Shown piece after piece: positions 1 to 10,575 of a DNA stretch of 64,000 bases. Source of the DNA: Diphasiastrum complanatum. Lineage: Eukaryota; Streptophyta; Lycopodiopsida; Lycopodiales; Lycopodiaceae. The stretch is from positions 45,047,970-45,111,969 of the forward strand of contig CM055103.1 of NCBI GenBank assembly GCA_029204225.1, read 5' to 3'. The notes beneath the pieces were generated by a model that searched no databases, was not told the DNA's origin, and saw only the letters and a list, made by a program, of their open reading frames with translations. Each line of letters opens with the position of its first letter. The stretch's first letter is position 1. A program made the position numbers and the translations under genes.

Positions 1-255
1 CTTTTCGACACTTCTCCGCAAGTTTATAGAAGGATTTTTCAATAACAACTATAACTTGCTTTAGCCTTGGCGGTCTTGGAAGGAGTCTATCAAAGATAAA
101 GTCACTCAGCAAAGAGGCTTAGGCTAAAATTATTATGATATTTTTTTTAGAAAAGGGCCTTCGACAGTGGTGGGAGGAGCTATCAGAGATAGGGTCGCTT
201 CCCAACGAGGCTAATGGCCCAATTCATTTTTTTTTATTATTTTTTTATAGAAAAT
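1..255. other. Unassigned AT-rich sequence
   Basis: There is no coding frame with domain content here. The stretch contains short T runs and precedes a small direct duplication. Copy 2 (46398-46651) is nearly identical. Confidence 0.4.
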
Positions 256-428
256 TAAACCCTTGTAGATTTCTCTGTGTCTTGGTCTCAACGAGATGGA
301 ACTTCAGAGGCCTCTACAAAAGTTTGTTTTTTTTTTTTTTTTTTTGACAACAAACCCTTGCAGATTTCTCTGTGTCCTGGTCTTAGTGAGACTAAGATGG
401 AACTTCAGAGGCCTTTACAAAAGTTTGT
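256..428 (+). repeat. Tandem duplication of a ~75-bp unit separated by poly-T
   Basis: Two units share the run from AAACCCTTG(T/C)AGATTTCTCTG to GCCT(C/T)TACAAAAGTTTGTT, at about 258-330 and 353-428. The first ends in a T run of about 20 bases. The second carries an extra short insertion around AGTGAGACTA. The short frames across it are artefacts of T runs and repeat phase. The same structure is at about 46652-46823. Confidence 0.75.
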
Positions 429-559
429 TGTTTGTTTTTTTTTTTGTTTTTTTAAAAGAAGAGACTACGGTAAAAAAAAAAAACAGTGAGGGTAACTAGA
501 TTGTCAAAAGTTAAGGTTTAAAAAACATAGCAGATAAAAAATGAAATGAAAAACACAAC

Positions 560-1400
560 TCCGAAAAAGGCCTCAAAGATAACGCAAAAAGAGAAGAAGG
601 AAAATAAAAAAAATTAAGAGGTGAGAAGAAGAGAAGAAATGTTATATGCAAGAGAATGGAGAGCACAGTTTGGGATGCGGGTTCCTGGAGTGCAACAGTG
701 AGGGAAAAGAGAAGGGAGCGGAGCAGGTAACTGGGGGTGGGGAGAGAGAGAGAGAGCAGGCAGGCAGGGAGGTGCGAGTAGAGCGGTGGAGGAGGTGGAG
801 CGCATGGAGGTGAAGAGATGAAGGAGGTGAAAGAGGTAGGAGTGAGCAGGAGCAGAAGGGAGGAGCAGCAAGCGAGCAGGGAGGAGGAAGGGAAAGCAGT
901 GAGGGAAGAGGGGAAGCGGATCAGCAGAGAGAGGGGAAGGGAGCGACAGAGAGCAGGGGAGGGAGGTGAAGCGAGCATGGGGCAAGCGGAGGAGATAAGA
1001 GAGCAGGGAAGGAAGGTGGAGCAGACAGGTAGTCTGGCTATGGAGGAGACGAGTAGCAGGCAGAAAAGGAGGGGCGAGCAGCAGGCGAGGCAACAGGGAG
1101 GTGAGCGAGAACAGGAGAGTGAAGGGGGGCGGGTGAGGAGAGAGGAAGTGGAGCATGGAGTGTGGAGAAACAGGGGGAGGGAGCGAGAGGGAAAGTGGAG
1201 CAGCGAGCAGCAAGCGAGAGAAGCAGGGAGTGAGTGAGAGGGAGAAAGAGCGAGGCAGAGAAAGGCGGAGGAGCAAGGAGCGAGTAGGGGGGGAGAGAGT
1301 GGAGCTGTAGGCAAGGGTGGAAGGGAGGTAGGCAAGGCTGCGGGAGGTGAAGGAGCGAGGAGAAGGGAAGGAAGGGAGCGAGAATGGGGAGGGAAGAGAG
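560..1400 (+). repeat. Purine-rich strand-asymmetric tract
   Basis: The plus strand is overwhelmingly A and G for about 850 bases (GGAGCAG, GAGAGGAAG, GGGAGGGAG words) without a fixed period. Several long overlapping frames on both strands (Ser/Leu/Pro-rich on minus, Glu/Arg/Gly-rich on plus) follow from the composition and are not genes. The tract sits on the internal side of the (AG)n block at 1546-1665, so it may be a degraded part of a minus-strand retroelement next to its LTR. Confidence 0.7.
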
Positions 1401-1440
1401 AGATTTGTGGATATTTTTTATTTTTTTTTTGTTTTTTCAA

Positions 1441-2127
<687 letters not shown>

Positions 2128-2440
2128 TCATTGTAGATTAGTGTGGATTAGATTTCCTGTTTGTGGATTAGTGTAGAATCAAGCATTCAAGTAAACTATA
2201 GAGACTCAAAAGGTGGTTTAGATCTTGCAAATCCTCATACATTCTAGTTTTTGATGTTCTTGGAAAGTCCAAGACTCAAGAGATGAGTGTTTTTTGATTT
2301 TTGCACTTGAAATGCTTGCTAATTAGATCCTCGTTTCTTTTTTTTTTATTTTGTTTGATACATGTTAGATTAGTTTTATTTACAAGGATCTATTTCATTT
2401 GATTCTACAATAAGTAAAAGTAGGAATTTGTTAGGTGTTG
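2128..2440 (+). mobile_element. 3' part of an LTR related to family X
   Basis: Several phrases recur in the same order at 25560-25780: TGTGGATTAGATTTC, CATTCAAGTAAA, CATTCTAGTTTTTGATGTTC and TCCAAGA. This is therefore the downstream part of a family X LTR, truncated on its left by the Y1 LTR. Copy 2 is at 48555-48866. Confidence 0.55.
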
Positions 2441-2829
2441 TAGTTATATCCAGCCTGTCAGAGGATACTCGAGCAATGTTCTCACATTACCTGAAAACAT
2501 GCAAGTCATGATGCTCACAACCTGCTACTTGGATTCACAAGATTGATGCTGATTCTGATTCTGACTACAAATAGGATAGTGATTTAGAAAACAAGAATCA
2601 ATCTAACTCTAATTGTGAAGGTCACTATTATGAGTGCAATGATGGTGAATCTAGTCACTACGGACAATATGTATAATATGGAGACTGTATAAAACGAAGA
2701 GAAAAACATTTTGATGATTATGATGATCAACAAGCTACCAGATGAGTCAACATAATCCAAGTGGTGGTGCTTATAGTAGTGACAATGACAATGAGCTAAA
2801 TTCATGTCAACAACCTTATATGGACCAAC

Positions 2830-3740
2830 TTTCTCAGCCTATGGTGGAAACAATGACGGTGCAGAGATGACATGTTCTCCACAAATTTGATGGTAGAATG
2901 TGAGAACATGGTTGGACAACTTTGACAGGTATTTTCAATCACAACCAAGTAGTGACTGACAAGATTCTATTTGCAAGAACATACCTTGATGGATCTGCAA
3001 AAATCTGGTGGCAATATTGGATGCAGTGTGAGGAACCTCAAATTACCAATGATCAAATGACCAATCCTTTATACAAAAGTGCATCGAGGAATTCAAATGT
3101 GCATATGGCCAAGGATGGCATTCTACCCAATAAACGTCTACTATTGAGATCTATTTCAATGACTTCCATAAGATTATGAATAGATATGGTTATTAGGTGG
3201 AGCAATTTAGCACAATGCACTATATTTTAGGCTTGAAGTTTGAGATAAGAGCTTGTTTATCTAAGGATATATATTAGAAGACTTGGATTTTGTCATTATC
3301 CAACATAAGATCTTATGTTTATATCATAGAACATGAACTGAACAAGGGACAACGTGAAGCTATGACAAAATTCTTAACACCACTAGGGCGTAGTTTAGAA
3401 ATATGCCAGTTGCTAGATATTAGAAATATGATAATGTAGTTACAAAAGTTGAAGGATCATGACAAGTGCCTGTAGTTCAATTGGAAAAGACTGTTAATCT
3501 GGAAATGCAAGAAAATGAAGGGTCAAGTGATTTTGATGATTTATCATTAACATCATTAGAAGATGAATTGGAAGTGTGAAATGACGATAAAGATAATTTT
3601 TCATCAACGTTATTAGTGAATGAATTTGTAGTGCAAATTGTTGAAGAGAAACAATTATCAACAATGGGAAAGCCTATTCAGCAAATAGACCAGCCAACTT
3701 CATCGACAACTCTTGATTGGCCGATTTGAATATATTAAAT
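2830..3740 (+). pseudogene. Decayed gypsy-like gag
   Basis: The translation carries a FDGR motif followed in another frame by TWLDNFDRYFQ-like and SAKIWWQYW segments typical of the retrotransposon gag capsid domain. It continues with a FNDFHKIMNRYGY...LGLKFEIR stretch and then an acidic linker (EDELEV, VEEKQLS) ending at a stop near 3728. Stops and frame changes occur at least every ~100 codons, so it is non-functional. No zinc knuckle, protease or polymerase follows. Assignment to gypsy rather than another LTR lineage rests on the WW-containing capsid segment only. Confidence 0.6.
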
Positions 3741-4189
3741 GTTGAGGATGATCAGCGTGAAAGCTTTGCCATTCTTTAGCATCCATCTAGAGATTGTTGT
3801 CTCATCTGCATCAGAATTTGCTTCAACACCTATGTAGACATCATACAAATATTCCATCGAGCTTGTCTATGCCGAAACCAACCTTACTTTGAGAATCCAT
3901 ATGGAACTTTGCCTATATGATAGTGCCAACTAGTAGTGAATTAAAAATGAAAAATAAAACCTAGTGCTATTATATTAAAAAAACAATTACTCTATCAATT
4001 TGATACAATCATCTTCAGATATGAAGCAAGCTATTAAACTATAATTGCCTCTACATTTGTCTTGTGATTTTATGCTTCCTATAAGGGAAGCTCCTTAGAT
4101 CCTGCTTACAAGTTACAAACACAATGGATAACACACTATGGAGAAACCTTCCAACCAAGTAGAAGCATCCAATCAAACTCTAGAAGGCT
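3741..4189. other. Unassigned sequence between gag relic and hairpin
   Basis: This is AT-rich and has stops in all frames. I see no domain, repeat or terminal structure here, apart from the start of the hairpin arm at its right edge. Confidence 0.4.
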
Positions 4190-4731
4190 CAGAACACACT
4201 AAATGGAGTTTAGACAAGGTATGAGACAGTGTATGCATGTGTAAAGTTATCAATAGCAATTCTATGAATAGTTGGTCCATGCTTAGGACTCTATTCTAGG
4301 TGAATCTATGTATAGGAGACTTAGGGCTATGCATGGCTATGTGCCTAGGTTGCTTTTGGCTCTATATATTGAGGCCAAACTCACCCTATTCCTCATCATG
4401 GTTTTGGATTCATTGACAAGCTCTCACTCTATATTCATTGACATGCTCTCACTCTATATTGACAAGCCAAGGAACAAGAAGCATGAATATAGAGTGAGAG
4501 CTTGTCAATGAATCCAAAACCATGATGAGGAATAGGGTGAGTTTGGCCTCAATATATAGAGCCAAAAGCAACCTAGGCACATAGCCATGCATAGCCCTAA
4601 GTCTGCTATACATAGATTCACCTAGAATAGAGTCCTAAGCATGGACCAACTATTCATAGAATTGCTATTGATAACTTTACTCATGCATACACTGTCTCAT
4701 ACCTTGTCTAGACTCCATTTAGTGTGTTCTG
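4190..4731. repeat. 542-bp near-perfect inverted repeat (hairpin or foldback element)
   Basis: The left arm at 4190-4438 pairs with the right arm at 4483-4731. By eye only three mismatches occur in 249 positions (TTTAG/TCTAG, ATGTGTAA/ATGAGTAA, ATAGGAG/ATAGCAG). The 44-base loop repeats a short part of the arm (CTCTCACTCTATATT). No target-site duplication is evident at the edges (AGAAGGCT before, GGCCTCAC after). A transcript on either strand would fold into an almost fully paired ~250-bp stem. It could be a MITE or foldback element, or a recent inverted duplication able to feed siRNA production. A short frame at 4308-4511 is a by-product. Confidence 0.93.
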
Positions 4732-5060
4732 GGCCTCACAAGGATATTAGCTACTTTTGGGTCACGTCCAGTATGACGTGGCATAACTAACAGCTTGTTT
4801 CACTGGAGTACTGTGTATCCAAGACTAGGAGTATACTGAATCCTATATACTGATTATGGACATGACATTCTTTCCTCCTTAAACTGCTTCTATCCTTAGA
4901 AGCTAAACTTCAAGAAATTCTTCTTTATGCTATCAACTCTCTCCGAAGAATTATCATCCTCAGTACGACCTTTGGGGTGAATGAATTGGAAAATAAAACC
5001 AACTGTTGTATGTTGATGATGTTATTTCCAAGAGTGTAATGGGAGGGTGATGAATGCTCG
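4732..5060. other. Unassigned sequence, no gene seen
   Basis: There is no open frame with recognisable content. A short palindromic segment GTCACGTCCAGTATGACGTGGC lies near 4762-4783, with TGACGTGG/CCACGTCA-type cores. That is compatible with an old LTR promoter but not enough to call one. Confidence 0.3.
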
Positions 5061-5385
5061 TGTGACACTACCTCTTAGCATGCAAAAAGTTTAAAAGTGA
5101 TGTGTATTCTGCAGGTGATGTTAGGTTTGGTGATGGCGTTCTGAATGGTAATCAAACGACAATGGTGGATACGCGGTGGAGGTGGACTGTAATCGATGAC
5201 AGAAGCATGGAACAAGAGAGCATCGAGATTGAGCACAGGAGCAGGAAGATCGCCAGTTGTTGCAAAAAAATCCAAAAATTGCACTTCGCTGAGGTGCAAA
5301 TGGTGTCGTGGGCATGGCATTTATGGACGCCGTCGTCTGGTTTCAGACAAGATGTGACGTGCCAGTTCATTGAGTTTTGAAATTG
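5060..5385 (-). mobile_element. 3' non-coding part of a gypsy element (family G)
   Basis: The stretch from CACTACC(T/C)(T/C)TTAGCATGCAAAA through CACTTCGCTGAGGTGC and GGCATTTATGGACGCCGT recurs at 32930-33225. There it also lies between a 24-bp minisatellite and unrelated sequence, downstream on the minus strand of a gypsy integrase. It is therefore a terminal non-coding part of that family, perhaps its LTR. Short frames here are not supported. Confidence 0.6.
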
Positions 5386-5655
5386 GAGCCTCCGGTCGAG
5401 ATTGGAGTGGTTGCTCCGGTCAAGATTTGATAGAGTACTTCAGTTGAGATCCAACAGAACACTTTGGTCGAGATCCAACCGGACACTTCGGTCGAGATCC
5501 AATAGCACGCTTTGGTCGAGATCCAACAACACGCATCAGTTGAGATCCAACAGGAAGCTCCGGTCGATATTTGACAGGATGCTCCGGTCAAGATTTGATA
5601 GGAGTCCTTCGGTTGAGATTTGACAGGAACCCTTCGTTCGAAATTTGACAAGAGT
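5385..5655 (+). repeat. 24-bp minisatellite array (G-family, orientation 1)
   Basis: About eleven imperfect copies of a 24-base unit carry the core GGTCGAGATCCAACA or GGTCAAGATTTGACA followed by a variable GGA(A/T)GCTTC-like spacer. Because 24 is a multiple of three, frames stay open on both strands and give 8-residue repeats (RSNRTLWS-like on plus, CWISTEV-like on minus). These are repeat artefacts. Copy 2 (51800-52046) has one unit fewer. Confidence 0.9.
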
Positions 5656-6037
5656 CCTATATGGAACTTTGTGATGCAATTGAAGAACTTCAAGAGGGAA
5701 AATATGACTATGGCTCGAAATAGAAGTTCTAATGGGAATGAAGTATCACAATGAATGATTGTATGTTCAATTGGGAATATTGAGATATCATACAAGCATA
5801 AATGAGATGGGCCTAAAGTGTGATAAATCTTGTCCAGATGGTGTAGTCTATCCTTTGTTGACCTAGAACATTCATGACAAAGGTGTATTTATAGAAAAAA
5901 AATATGCACAGGAAGTAAATAAGTACAAGTACGAATTATAAACAAGAAAAGGATACGAAAATAGACATGCAAAAAGAAAATAACAAGCATGGAAATAAGA
6001 AAACAAAAAATGTAAAATAAATACTATGGAAAAAGTG
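5656..6037. other. Non-coding tail between minisatellite and integrase remnant
   Basis: This is A-rich sequence between the integrase end at ~6038 and the minisatellite. On the minus strand it is downstream of integrase and would be the 3' untranslated part of the gypsy element. In the related element at 33480-33500 this spacer is almost absent, so it is either an insertion here or a deletion there. Confidence 0.4.
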
Positions 6038-6292
6038 TTAAATTGGGTCAACAAAAAACAACTCTTTGTAATACCGCCGTAGACGACCACTATCGACGAC
6101 AATGTCTAGGAGTATTTCGTCAAGTGTTTGCAGCTGGACTGCACCATTAGGAAAGATTTTATTAATAACATACGGGCCCTCAATTCGGAATTTCAATTTT
6201 TCGGGGTGTTTCTTTGATGTGTAAAGAAGCACCTCGTCACCTAAGTGTAAATTCTTGTTGCGCAAGTGACGGTCATGCCAGGCCTTTTGGCA
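6038..6292 (-). pseudogene. Gypsy integrase C-terminal remnant
   Basis: The minus strand reads the chromo-like/SH3-like tail of a Ty3/gypsy integrase (HLRNKNLHLGDEVLLY, GPYVINKIFPNGAVQLQ, then RRYYKELF near the end). The same segment is present at 33505-33735, where it is joined to upstream integrase. Here homology stops abruptly near 6292, so the core, RNase H and polymerase are missing. The frame is open in copy 1. In copy 2 a Gln codon is replaced by a stop at 52524-52526. Confidence 0.85.
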
Positions 6293-6580
6293 CCATTTCC
6301 ACAGCTACACAGACACTTATCAATGTTAAACCTTTTCGATTGGTGCTGCCAAACAATTGTGTTGAAGTCTTCCATATGCATCCCTGTCGAGCTCGTCACT
6401 TTGGTCATGACCGAAGTACAGTTTCATTTTCGACTGAGGCTTCACGCTCCTTACCTAGCCGGACTCCACGACTCTCGTCTGAATCGGACTGTTACACACC
6501 AACTCTCCACCGAGTCACGACTTAAAAAAAACTTGCCAAGTCCTGAGTTCAACCTCAATCAGAGCACATCACTAAAATCT
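6293..6580. other. Unassigned GC-richer segment
   Basis: Overlapping plus-strand frames of 103 and 119 residues (6214-6525 and 6266-6625) are open but have no recognisable motif and run into the minisatellite. Open length is preserved in copy 2 with a few changes, which the low divergence alone explains. It may be part of a gypsy leader or LTR because a minisatellite and a gag start follow on plus. Confidence 0.3.
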
Positions 6581-7140
6581 CAACCGGTGCCTTTCACTTA
6601 CATCTCGATCGGAGGCACCCTGTAAGATCTCAACCGGAGGCACCTTGTAAGATCTCAACCAGAGACACCCTGTAAAATCTCAACTGGAGGCTTTCTGTTA
6701 AATCTCGACCGAAGTTTCCTATCCAATCTGAACCGGCAGCTTTCTGTCAAATCTTGACCGGAGCCTTCCGTCCTAATATCGACCAAAGCCTTTTGTTAAA
6801 TCTCGACTGAAGCTTCCTATCAAATCTCAACCAATGTGTTCTGTCAGATCTCGACCAAAACCATTCTCTCAGATCTCGACCGAAGCATCCTGTCAAATCT
6901 TAACCAAATTCTGATATCGACTGATGCCATTCTATCAGATCTCGACCGAAGGCGTTCTATAGAATCTCAACCAGAGGCTTCCTGTCAGATCTTGACCGAA
7001 GCCCTCTGTCAAATCTCGACAACAGGCTTTCTCTCAGATCTCAACTGAAGCTTTCTATCAGATCTCGATCGAAGCCCTCTATTAAATCTCGACCAGAGCC
7101 ATTCACTCAGATCTCGACCAGACCTTTCTATCAATTCTCA
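6580..7140 (+). repeat. 24-bp minisatellite array (same family, opposite orientation)
   Basis: About 23 imperfect copies of a 24-base unit have the core AAATCTCGACCGAAGCTTTC. This is the reverse complement of the unit at 5385-5655. On plus it lies upstream of a gypsy gag start at 7431, which suggests it belongs to the leader of a plus-strand element, while the first array belongs to the tail of a minus-strand element of the same family. Copy 2 is at 52970-53530. Confidence 0.9.
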
Positions 7141-7430
7141 CATGAGGATTTCCTATCAACTCTCAACCAAGAGTTTTGCCTTCCAACCTAAACCAAGTCA
7201 ACTTCAAAATAAAGTCTACTTTTTTATTTGACTAGGTCTCAGTGTTTGCCAAATACCACAATTCTTTCCAAATTTATTGCAAAACCCTAACACCAAAAAA
7301 CAAAACAACTGTGAAATTTGGACACCACCACATTATTCATCTCTGACTAATATATATATATAAAAAAAGTCAAGTTACCAAAGAGTCCAAGAGGCCTACT
7401 TGACCAATCCTAAGGTATTCTAGAGTTGTT
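7141..7430. other. Leader between minisatellite and gag start
   Basis: This is AT-rich and includes a short (TA)n run near 7350-7363 that is two bases longer in copy 2. It corresponds in position to 39785-39908, the A-rich leader before the other gag start. Confidence 0.4.
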
Positions 7431-7735
7431 ATGGATCGTCCTTACAATCCGAATTCCACAGAGGACTATCTACCGGAGATGGTCTCTCCATCTACTGAAC
7501 AGGCTCGATTCAATAAATATTCTAGAATGAAATCCCAAGTCCAAGAGCCATCAACCAACCCATTTGACAGATGGGAACCAATGCATTTTGAATCTCCATA
7601 CGATCAACCACATTTTCATGCTGTAGAATTTTCACATGCACGAGCTCACTTAAACGATGCTTTTGCAAATAATCTTCTACGTTCTGATGAACTCCCAAGT
7701 TAGATTTACCTAAGTACGGCACCAAATGTTCATAG
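7431..7735 (+). pseudogene. Gypsy gag N-terminal fragment
   Basis: A 90-residue frame starts MDRPYNPNSTEDYLPEM. It is followed in a shifted frame by KLDLPKYGTK at 7703-7732, which matches RLELPKFDGN at 40110-40135. That is the usual junction before the gag capsid domain. The order minisatellite, A-rich leader, short N-terminal region and L-LPKF motif parallels 39200-40135. The gag ends at about 7735, where a short palindrome and the next element begin. The 90-residue frame is identical in copy 2 apart from one Lys/Arg change. Confidence 0.55.
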
Positions 7736-7737
7736 AT

Positions 7738-7760
7738 TTTCGTCAAATCTATGAACACGG
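7738..7760. repeat. Short palindrome at an element junction
   Basis: CATAGATTT pairs with AAATCTATG around TCGTC. It lies exactly where the gypsy gag stops and copia sequence begins, so it may be a junction scar or a short hairpin. Confidence 0.6.
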
Positions 7761-8500
7761 TTTAATTTCTTTGTTTTACTTCTTCGTTCTTTTCGATCTT
7801 TATAGTTCTTTACTGGTAAATCTTTTTGTTTAGAACAATTTCCAGGCAAAAGTATTTTCAGATCACAACGTGTATTCCCAGCTTGTCAGTGGGGAAGAAA
7901 CGGTTGCGAACACTCAGCTACATGCACTTACAAGCCATGCAACCAACTCCTAGCTCAAGCATATATCAACGTTCTGGACAAAGAGTAAATCTATAATCTA
8001 TCTACCAAACTATCTTAGGAAATCAGATAATAATGCAATAACTCTTAACATGTTTGATTCTACTGCCATCACTTCTCACATCAACAGCTTCAAGTCCCTA
8101 TTAGATTAGTTAGCAGTTGTAGGATGTTCTATTCAAGATGATGATGCCGTCATGACCTTACTTTCTCTTCTTCCAAAGTCGTAGCTATGAGCACTTTGTG
8201 GTGATGATCTCTACACAACCGGACCTCACCTTTCAAAAGGTGATTGGTCATCTTCTTCAAGAAGAAATACGGAGAAAGACTAGCAGCCTGTCCATAAAAG
8301 ACAAATCCATGGCTCTTACACCAAGAAGAAAGACTATTCCAAGGGCAAGAATCAAGTGCAGCAGTAACAGCAGAAGCCTCACACTCAAGGTGAGCACGGT
8401 GGATCGAACAAGAAGCTCTTCTGTAGATATTGCAAGAGCGCTGATCACGACATCAAGGAGTGTCGTATCTAGATCTACAATGAGGCAAGAAGCAGCAACA
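7761..8500 (+). pseudogene. Copia C1 gag relic with zinc knuckle
   Basis: The UBN2-type gag tail is legible at 8040-8190 (TLNMFDSTAITSHINSFKSL, then DDDAVMTLLSLLPKS). A CX2CX4HX4C nucleic-acid-binding knuckle lies at about 8418-8465 (CRYCKSADHDIKEC). Stops and frame changes separate these parts. No 5' LTR or primer-binding site could be found upstream, so the element is truncated on its left. Position 8483 differs by one base between copies (GGCAAGAAG versus GGCAAAGAAG), which changes the frame. Confidence 0.75.
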
Positions 8501-8559
8501 ACAACAGCAGCCAGAGACTCCTCCAATGCGGTCAAATTCAAGGAGTTGTTAATGGCTTA

Positions 8560-9190
8560 CATCAGCATCGAAGACTATGATAGTTGGTACCCAGACAACG
8601 GCGCTACCCAACACATGACCTCTCGCAAGGAATGATTTACAAGGTACACAGCTTACAACAGAGACCAATTTATCTACCTTGGATATTCTAGCACCATATG
8701 CGTGGAAGGCAAAGGAACAGTGAAAAACACCTTTAACAAAGATCTATCTATTTGTGTTCCTAACATCCTTCATGTTCCTCAGTTATTAAAGAACCTGTTA
8801 TCAGTATCTAAGATAACTGATGAGGGCCACATTGTTACCTTCTCATCTGAGGAGTGTACAATACTCGACGAAGATACTACTCTGACTACATGCACTAGAG
8901 TCGGAAATCTTTACGTACTCTCTAGTTGCATTAGCTAGTATCTCTAATGAAAATGTAAACAACAGTGCTGTTCTATGGCATAGTCGATTTGGACACGTGA
9001 ATACAAGATCACTTTCTTATATGCATTGTAATAATTTAGTTGATGGACTAAATTTCTCTTCTTCATTAGATAGAAAATCTTTCTTTTGTGAATCAAGCAT
9101 CTATGGGAAGCACTCTAGAAGCAAGTTTCCAAAATTATATTCCATCAAAACAAAGCATGTATTGGATCTTGTACATTGCGATCTCTGATA
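8560..9190 (+). pseudogene. Copia C1 protease and GAG-pre-integrase relic
   Basis: The protease region reads DSWYPDNGATQHMTSRKE. The catalytic DSGA motif is changed to DNGA, so it would be inactive. An NLLSVSKITD motif follows, then the pre-integrase domain (LWHSRFGHVNTRSL ... ALDLVHCDL-like end at 9188). Stops occur at 8633 and 8937. The integrase catalytic core and the whole reverse transcriptase are absent: the sequence jumps to RNase H within ~150 bases. Copy 2 has an extra stop at 55215-55217. Confidence 0.8.
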
Positions 9191-9229
9191 TATATTCAAG
9201 GAAGTTTAGATCATATATTATATTATGAT

Positions 9230-9745
9230 GAAAATTCTATCGACCCACTCGTCCTGCGAGGCTACTCTGACTCAGATTGAGGAGGAACATGCTCTACCAT
9301 AAAATCTACCCCCGGGTTTTGTTTCTATCTGGTAGGGGGACTGATTTTGTGGAACTCAAGGAAGCAAAAATCAGTTGCGCTTTTTTCGACCGAGGTAGAG
9401 TACATCGAAGCATGTCAAGCTTCAAAAGAAGCTGTATGGAGCAGTTATTACTTCACGACTTCCATCACACTCAGTTTAATGTTACCACCATTCTATGTGA
9501 CAACTTGAGCTGTATTTCATTGTCACTGAATCCCAGATTTCATGGCAAATCCAAGCACATAGAAATCCAATATCATTTCATTCGGGAGAAAGTTTTCTCA
9601 AGACAAGTGATCCTTCAATACTGCTCCACAAAAGAAATGGTCGTAGACATCTTCATCAACGCGCTTCCCAAGATCAAACGTCAAAAGTTCTTCAACATGC
9701 TGAACCTGACAAAGATACCAAGGCACCAACCGTGACCTTAAGGGG
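9230..9745 (+). pseudogene. Copia C1 RNase H relic and polypurine tract
   Basis: RNase H is visible in two frames: WNSRKQKSVALFSTEVEYIE with EACQASKEAVW around 9350-9440, then KSKHIEIQYHFIREKV and a TKEMVVDIFINALP-like C-terminus at 9545-9670. The polypurine tract AAGGGGGAC (9740-9748) directly precedes the 3' LTR. The upstream part of pol is deleted. Confidence 0.8.
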
Positions 9746-9748
9746 GAC

Positions 9749-10575
9749 TGTTGGAAATTAAGCTCACAATTGTCTCCTTGGTGAATGACTAATTTCTATT
9801 TCATGATTCTTCTTGCATATTTATTGATCATTGATCTAGGGTCAGGTGAAACCAACTTTGGTTCTACGTCTGCTCATCTGATACCTGCAGGAATCACAAA
9901 CTTAGACAACCAATTTATTTGAAGAACATATACAATGAGCTTCCGGCTGATCTCCATCAAAGGGTAACCAATCCTATCATAATTTCAAATTCAGATGTTA
10001 AGTTCAATAATTTGAAGTCATTGAAGACTTGGCCATCTTCAACAACTTCCACAAAATTAGCATTTAGAACAAGTTTGCAGAAATACATTACTTTTTCGAC
10101 AGTCTGTAGAAATACACTATGTCTTCAACAACTTCGGCTCTTTTGCATTTCCTCGAAATGCGACACATGCATAGTTTAAAAGTTTAATTGTTTTTAACAC
10201 CTTCAATTTTTTTGCATTTTCTTGAAGAGAGAAAAATTTCCGAAGGTCATCTATTTTCCTCAGTCTAGCTCTTCGTGAATCATTCGCGACTAATAATTTG
10301 TCTAGCTGTTCACGACAAATTATTCTTCTAGTGTTTTGTTAATGTTTGGCTATGTAATCAGAATGACCGTGATTTCTATCACTAACGTTTTGTTCATTTC
10401 TGATAGGCGTAGTCATGCTTAGGGAAGACGTAATATAGCTCATTTCGCTGCGCACGAAAACATTCCGTTCGAGTTCGTTTCTCGTTTGAGTTTTGAGTTC
10501 GCTTCTTTTTTGTGTTTGTTTTCTTTTCGAGCTATTTATTTTCATCTCTCACACTCACACACCCTCCTTCTAACA
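9749..10575 (+). mobile_element. Copia C1 3' LTR
   Basis: It begins TGTTGGAAATTAAGC directly after the polypurine tract and ends near TTCTAACA at 10575. Its last 350 bases (GCGACTAATAATTTGTCTAG, GATAGGCGTAGTCATGC, GAGTTCG repeats) resemble the R/U5 part of the C2 LTRs at 19260-19680 and 24750-25010, so C1 and C2 are related families. The 5' LTR partner is missing. Copy 2 is at 56142-56968. Confidence 0.8.

Noticed and set aside
511-1440. Long Ser/Leu/Pro frame on minus (309 residues) and its Glu/Arg counterparts on plus
   Set aside because: Open only because the strand is nearly all purine. A one-base indel between copies changes the frame without consequence, and no domain is visible.
4308-4511. 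67-residue frame crossing the hairpin loop
   Set aside because: It lies within inverted repeat arms and has no initiation context or homology cue.
5367-5795. 142-residue minus frame with an 8-residue repeat (CWISTEV-like)
   Set aside because: The 24-base minisatellite keeps all frames open. The unit count changes between copies.
5385-7140. Possible CRISPR-like array
   Set aside because: The units are contiguous 24-bp imperfect tandem repeats without unique spacers, in a plant retroelement context.
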